Positions 61,224 through 64,000 of a DNA stretch of 64,000 nt are shown here, piece after piece (position 1 is the first letter of the stretch; every line of letters begins with the position of its first letter). This stretch comes from Bacillota bacterium (lineage in GTDB: Bacteria; Bacillota; Clostridia; Peptostreptococcales; Anaerovoracaceae), in assembly GCA_029101005.1 (NCBI GenBank), contig JAQXQE010000010.1:1-64000 (forward strand), written 5' to 3'. The notes under the pieces are model-generated. The model was not told where the DNA came from, did not search any database, and was given only the letters and a program-made list of their open reading frames with translations. The position numbers and the translations under genes are program-made.

Positions 61224-62519
61224 ATGGAAAGAACAATTTCAATTTGTATGAAGCGTGCGATTGCGGCGTTACTTGTGCTAGCTATGATTCTGGCGAGTGC
61301 ACCGGCTATGGCGTATGCTGAGGATGAGACGGGCAACAATGATATTGCTTATATCTACTCGGAGGAGGGTAGAGGCTCACTTGAATACTATGTGACGCGC
61401 TACGATGGAAGTGCGAAGACTCCGGCTGTAACGATTACAGGTCTTACAGAGGGAACGGATTTCGAGGTGGCGTATTCGGCAAATACAGAGTCTGGTTATG
61501 CGAAGGTAACGATTACTGGTATTGGCGCATACACAGGCAAATTCGAGACTTACTTCCTGATTCAGACAGCTGCAGAGGAGAATGCGGAGAGACTCTTCGG
61601 TTCTGCGACTAGACTGAGATATCAGGGTGCGACAAGATATGACACATCACTGTCGATTGCTGACGCGCTGAAGGAGGCGTATGTCGATGATAAGTTCGAG
61701 AATATCATCGTTGCGTACGGTGGTAATTATCCTGATGCACTCTCGGCAGGATATCTGGCAAAGGTTAAGAATGCACCGATTATCACAAGTGATAAGAAGC
61801 ACGAGACTAGTGTTATGAACTATATCGAGGCTAATCTCGTGGAGGGCGGAACAGTATATATCCTTGGCGGAACTGGCCAAGTGAGTGCGGCATTCGAGGC
61901 TAAGCTTGTGGAGAACGAGAGTTTCAACTGCAAGAGACTTGAGGGTGTGACAAGATACGAGACAAATCTTCTTGCACTGAAGGAGGCTGGCGTAAGCAAG
62001 GAGGCAATTCTCGTGTGCTCAGGAACTGGATATGCGGACAGCCTTTCGGCATCTGCTGCTGGACTTCCTATTCTGCTTGTTGGTAAGACTCTGACTGCAG
62101 AGCAGAAGTCCTATCTTGCGAGCCTCGAGTCTAACTACTTCTACGCTATCGGCGGATATAGAGTAGTAAGCACAGGCGTTGTGGCAAGCATCAAGAATAT
62201 CAGCAATGCGGCGGGACAGAGCTATACAGGAACAAGGATTGCTGGTTCAACAAGATATGAAACATCAAGACTTGTTGCAGAAGAGTTCTTCGAGGAGGAG
62301 ATCGATAATGTCGTACTGACGTATGGCAAGAACTTCCCGGATGGACTCTCAGGCGGTCCACTGGCAATGGCAATTGGAGCGCCAGTTGTTCTTGCGGCAA
62401 ACGATGCAAAGACTGAAGCGAAGAAGTATGTTGCTTCAACATGGATCAAGAGATCTGTGACACTGGGAGATACAACACTGCTCTCAAACTCAGTCGTTAA
62501 CTCAATTATGACTTACTAG
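61224..62519 (+). CDS. Surface protein with Ig-like domain and three CWB2 modules
   Basis: 431 residues. Signal peptide (cleavage near AYAED). Residues about 35-120 match a small beta domain common in Gram-positive surface proteins: YDGSAKTPAVTITGL, GTDFEVAYSAN, VTITGIGAYTGKFETYFLI. CWB2 modules begin near 132, 236 and 336. No catalytic domain, so it may be a structural or binding protein. It starts 11 bp after the GH25 stop, so the two are probably co-transcribed. ATG 61224 is taken; ATG eight codons later (MKRAIAALL) is an equally plausible signal-peptide start. Confidence 0.88.
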   Translation: MERTISICMKRAIAALLVLAMILASAPAMAYAEDETGNNDIAYIYSEEGRGSLEYYVTRYDGSAKTPAVTITGLTEGTDFEVAYSANTESGYAKVTITGIGAYTGKFETYFLIQTAAEENAERLFGSATRLRYQGATRYDTSLSIADALKEAYVDDKFENIIVAYGGNYPDALSAGYLAKVKNAPIITSDKKHETSVMNYIEANLVEGGTVYILGGTGQVSAAFEAKLVENESFNCKRLEGVTRYETNLLALKEAGVSKEAILVCSGTGYADSLSASAAGLPILLVGKTLTAEQKSYLASLESNYFYAIGGYRVVSTGVVASIKNISNAAGQSYTGTRIAGSTRYETSRLVAEEFFEEEIDNVVLTYGKNFPDGLSGGPLAMAIGAPVVLAANDAKTEAKKYVASTWIKRSVTLGDTTLLSNSVVNSIMTY

Positions 62520-62534
62520 TCGAGATTGGATTTA

Positions 62535-62564
62535 TTGTAGTACATCACGAGAGTGTGATAGAAT
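62535..62564 (+). promoter_or_regulatory. tagO promoter giving a possible leaderless mRNA
   Basis: TTGTAG (62535-62540), 18-bp spacer, TGA-TAGAAT extended -10 (hexamer 62559-62564). A start 7 bases on would fall at the tagO ATG (62572), and no Shine-Dalgarno precedes that ATG. Confidence 0.45.
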
Positions 62565-62571
62565 ATTCACT

Positions 62572-63696
62572 ATGAACGTAATTAACACAGACAATGCATT
62601 AATGATGGTGGTAATAGTCTTCGCGATGGCCTTCGTGATTGCGCTTACTATGACTCCTGTGAGTATTTGGCTTGCTCACAAGATTGGCGCAATAGATATT
62701 CCGAAGGACGAGAGAAGAATGCACAGCAAGCCAATGCCTCGCTTTGGAGGAATGGCAATCTTCCTGGGCTCTATTATTCCTATGATTATTGTAGAGGGCA
62801 GAGACCCTAAGATTCAGCTGGCAATATTCGGAGGAATTCTGATGTATGCCCTTGGAGCAATTGATGACCTCAAGTGCCTCAAGGCGAGCGTCAAGTTCGC
62901 AGGCCAGACTGGAATCGCGGTTCTTCTGTATTGCCTCGGAATCAGAATTGAATTCATCGCAAATTATTTCGGAGACGGTAAGATGATGCTTGGCTCTGGA
63001 TTAGCTTTCGTTATCACAATTCTTTGGATTGTGGGCGTTACAAATGCGATTAACCTTATGGATGGCCTAGATGGACTTGCAGGCGGTATGACGGCGATTA
63101 TAGCGCTTTTTATGGCCTATGTAGCGTATATCCACGGAAGTGCATTCGGTGATATGCCAGTGTGCCTTGCGCTGATGGCTGTCGCTGGTGGCTGCGTAGG
63201 ATTTCTGCCATACAATTTCTGTCCGGCTAAGACATTTATGGGCGACAGCGGAGCCTTATACCTCGGATATATGATTGCCGTTCTCTCTGTAATATCGCCA
63301 CTTAAGAGAGCGACATTCGTAGCGGGACTGGTTCCAATCATCGCACTGTCTATTCCAATCTTCGATACACTCTTCGCGATTGTAAGAAGACTGATCAGAC
63401 AAGAGAACATTATGGCACCTGACAAGGGCCACATTCACCACAGAATTATCAGAAATGGATTTGGACAGAGAAGATCTGTGCTGATTATCTACGGCGTAGT
63501 ATGCATCATGGGAATGTCAGCCGTACTCATCAGCAGAGAGCTGTTCAAAGATGCCTTCATATTATTCCTCGTTGCAGCGATGTACCTCTGCGTAATTCTC
63601 ATTGAAAGAAAGCCAAGGGATTATGATGGCGCAAGCAACTTAATAAGAAAAGCAAAACCTAAGAATGATGAACCTGAATGGCAAGAGGAGAAATAG
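62572..63696 (+). CDS. tagO: Undecaprenyl-phosphate GlcNAc-1-phosphate transferase (TagO/WecA)
   Basis: 374 residues, about ten transmembrane helices, of the MraY/WecA family. Hallmarks: MHSKPMPRFGGMAIFLGS, GAIDDLKCLKASVKF, the catalytic NAINLMDGLDGLAGG, FLPYNFCPAKTFMGDSGALYLGY and the cytoplasmic HIHHRIIRNGFGQRRSV. HIHHR with PRFGG marks the UDP-GlcNAc branch rather than MraY. It makes the first lipid-linked intermediate for wall teichoic acid or other anionic polymers, which ties the 41-50 kb locus to the CWB2 proteins. No Shine-Dalgarno before ATG 62572. Confidence 0.92.
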   Translation: MNVINTDNALMMVVIVFAMAFVIALTMTPVSIWLAHKIGAIDIPKDERRMHSKPMPRFGGMAIFLGSIIPMIIVEGRDPKIQLAIFGGILMYALGAIDDLKCLKASVKFAGQTGIAVLLYCLGIRIEFIANYFGDGKMMLGSGLAFVITILWIVGVTNAINLMDGLDGLAGGMTAIIALFMAYVAYIHGSAFGDMPVCLALMAVAGGCVGFLPYNFCPAKTFMGDSGALYLGYMIAVLSVISPLKRATFVAGLVPIIALSIPIFDTLFAIVRRLIRQENIMAPDKGHIHHRIIRNGFGQRRSVLIIYGVVCIMGMSAVLISRELFKDAFILFLVAAMYLCVILIERKPRDYDGASNLIRKAKPKNDEPEWQEEK

Positions 63697-63698
63697 GA

Positions 63699-64000
63699 AT
63701 GTTTAAGGACGAATTCCAGGCAATGTCTAATGCTGCAGTATCCAAGGTCAATCTTCTAGAGAAGAAGCCTTTCGCGTATATGGTTTCTGCCTTTATGGCA
63801 GGCTGTTTCATTGGTTTCGGAGTTATGCTCATGGCTACAGCAGGAGCATATGGCGCAGGATCACCTTTCGTTAAAATTGTACAGGGTATGGTCTTCAGTG
63901 TCGCGCTGTCGCTGGTAGTTATGGCAGGTGCGGAACTTTTCACCGGTAACAATATGGTCGTATTCGCCGGTGTTCTCGATAAGAAGGTGAACTGGGCTAA
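63699..64000 (+). CDS. Formate/nitrite transporter family protein (3' end outside window)
   Basis: First ~100 residues of a FocA/NirC-type channel: MFKDEFQAMSNAAVSKVNLLEK, then transmembrane helices around AYMVSAFMAGCFIGFGVMLMATAG and IVQGMVFSVALSLVVMAGAELFTGNNM; the AGAELFTGN motif is diagnostic. ATG 63699 has AGAGGAG upstream, overlapping the end of tagO. It would export formate or take up small anions, fitting a fermentative anaerobe. Confidence 0.88.
   Translation, partial: MFKDEFQAMSNAAVSKVNLLEKKPFAYMVSAFMAGCFIGFGVMLMATAGAYGAGSPFVKIVQGMVFSVALSLVVMAGAELFTGNNMVVFAGVLDKKVNWA

Overview
The window spans the chromosomal replication origin of a low- to moderate-GC Gram-positive bacterium, most likely an anaerobic member of the Clostridia. 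The evidence is the gene order (rnpA-rpmH / dnaA-dnaN-recF-gyrB-gyrA on one side; jag-mnmE-mnmG-rsmG-parA-parB on the other), the Shine-Dalgarno-rich genes, an electron-bifurcating NfnAB pair, cell-wall-binding type 2 (CWB2, PF04122) surface proteins and wall-polymer genes. An oral/gut Anaerovoracaceae-like relative (Mogibacterium / Eubacterium sulci type) is a guess from overall character only. No tRNA, rRNA, insertion sequence, prophage or CRISPR array was recognised.

Left arm (1-30.0 kb, all minus strand, so co-directional with replication). 1-3.6 kb: the 5' two-thirds or so of a giant secreted adhesin (signal peptide, vWA, pilin-like and SpaA-like domains, tandem CnaB repeats) running off the left edge. 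Its leader carries a cyclic-di-GMP-I-like riboswitch followed by a terminator. 4.0-6.2 kb: nfnB-nfnA. 6.3-19.6 kb: a tightly packed set of ddl, a DUF1385-PrmC fusion, rho, an LtaS-like enzyme, rsmA, rnmV, a DivIC-like gene, an M23 peptidase, a DnaD-domain protein, dnaB and rplI. 19.7-24.2 kb: soluble GdpP-like phosphodiesterase, parB, parA and rsmG with two perfect parS sites. 24.2-30.0 kb: mnmG, mnmE, jag, yidC, yidD, rnpA, rpmH.

Origin (30.05-31.92 kb). DnaA boxes lie upstream of dnaA and, more densely, between dnaA and dnaN. There a perfect box is followed by CTA-type DnaA-trio triplets and an AT-rich stretch, a bipartite origin of the Bacillus type.

Right arm (31.9-64 kb, mostly plus). 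dnaN, recF, gyrB, gyrA, then a nitroreductase/PlsC pair (minus) and dtd. 40.9-50.5 kb is a wall or surface polymer locus: Wzy/O-antigen-ligase-like protein, membrane nucleotide-sugar dehydratase/epimerase, two CDP-glycerol-type polyol-phosphate transferases, an IspD/TarI-like cytidylyltransferase, an extended SDR and a flippase. 50.7-62.5 kb is a run of secreted wall proteins: an L,D-transpeptidase with wall-binding repeats, a broken peptidase fragment, two Cwp84-like papain-fold peptidases, a C39-like peptidase, a GH25 lysozyme and an Ig-like-domain protein. The last five each carry three CWB2 modules in the same R1-R2-R3 order. tagO/wecA follows and a formate/nitrite transporter gene is cut by the right edge.

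Inferred joint function: TagO and the 41-50 kb locus build an anionic wall polymer. The CWB2 proteins next door probably anchor to such a polymer, as in Clostridioides difficile, giving a compact 'polymer plus polymer-bound enzymes' surface module near the origin. The riboswitch-controlled adhesin on the other arm suggests that second-messenger signalling also shapes the surface.
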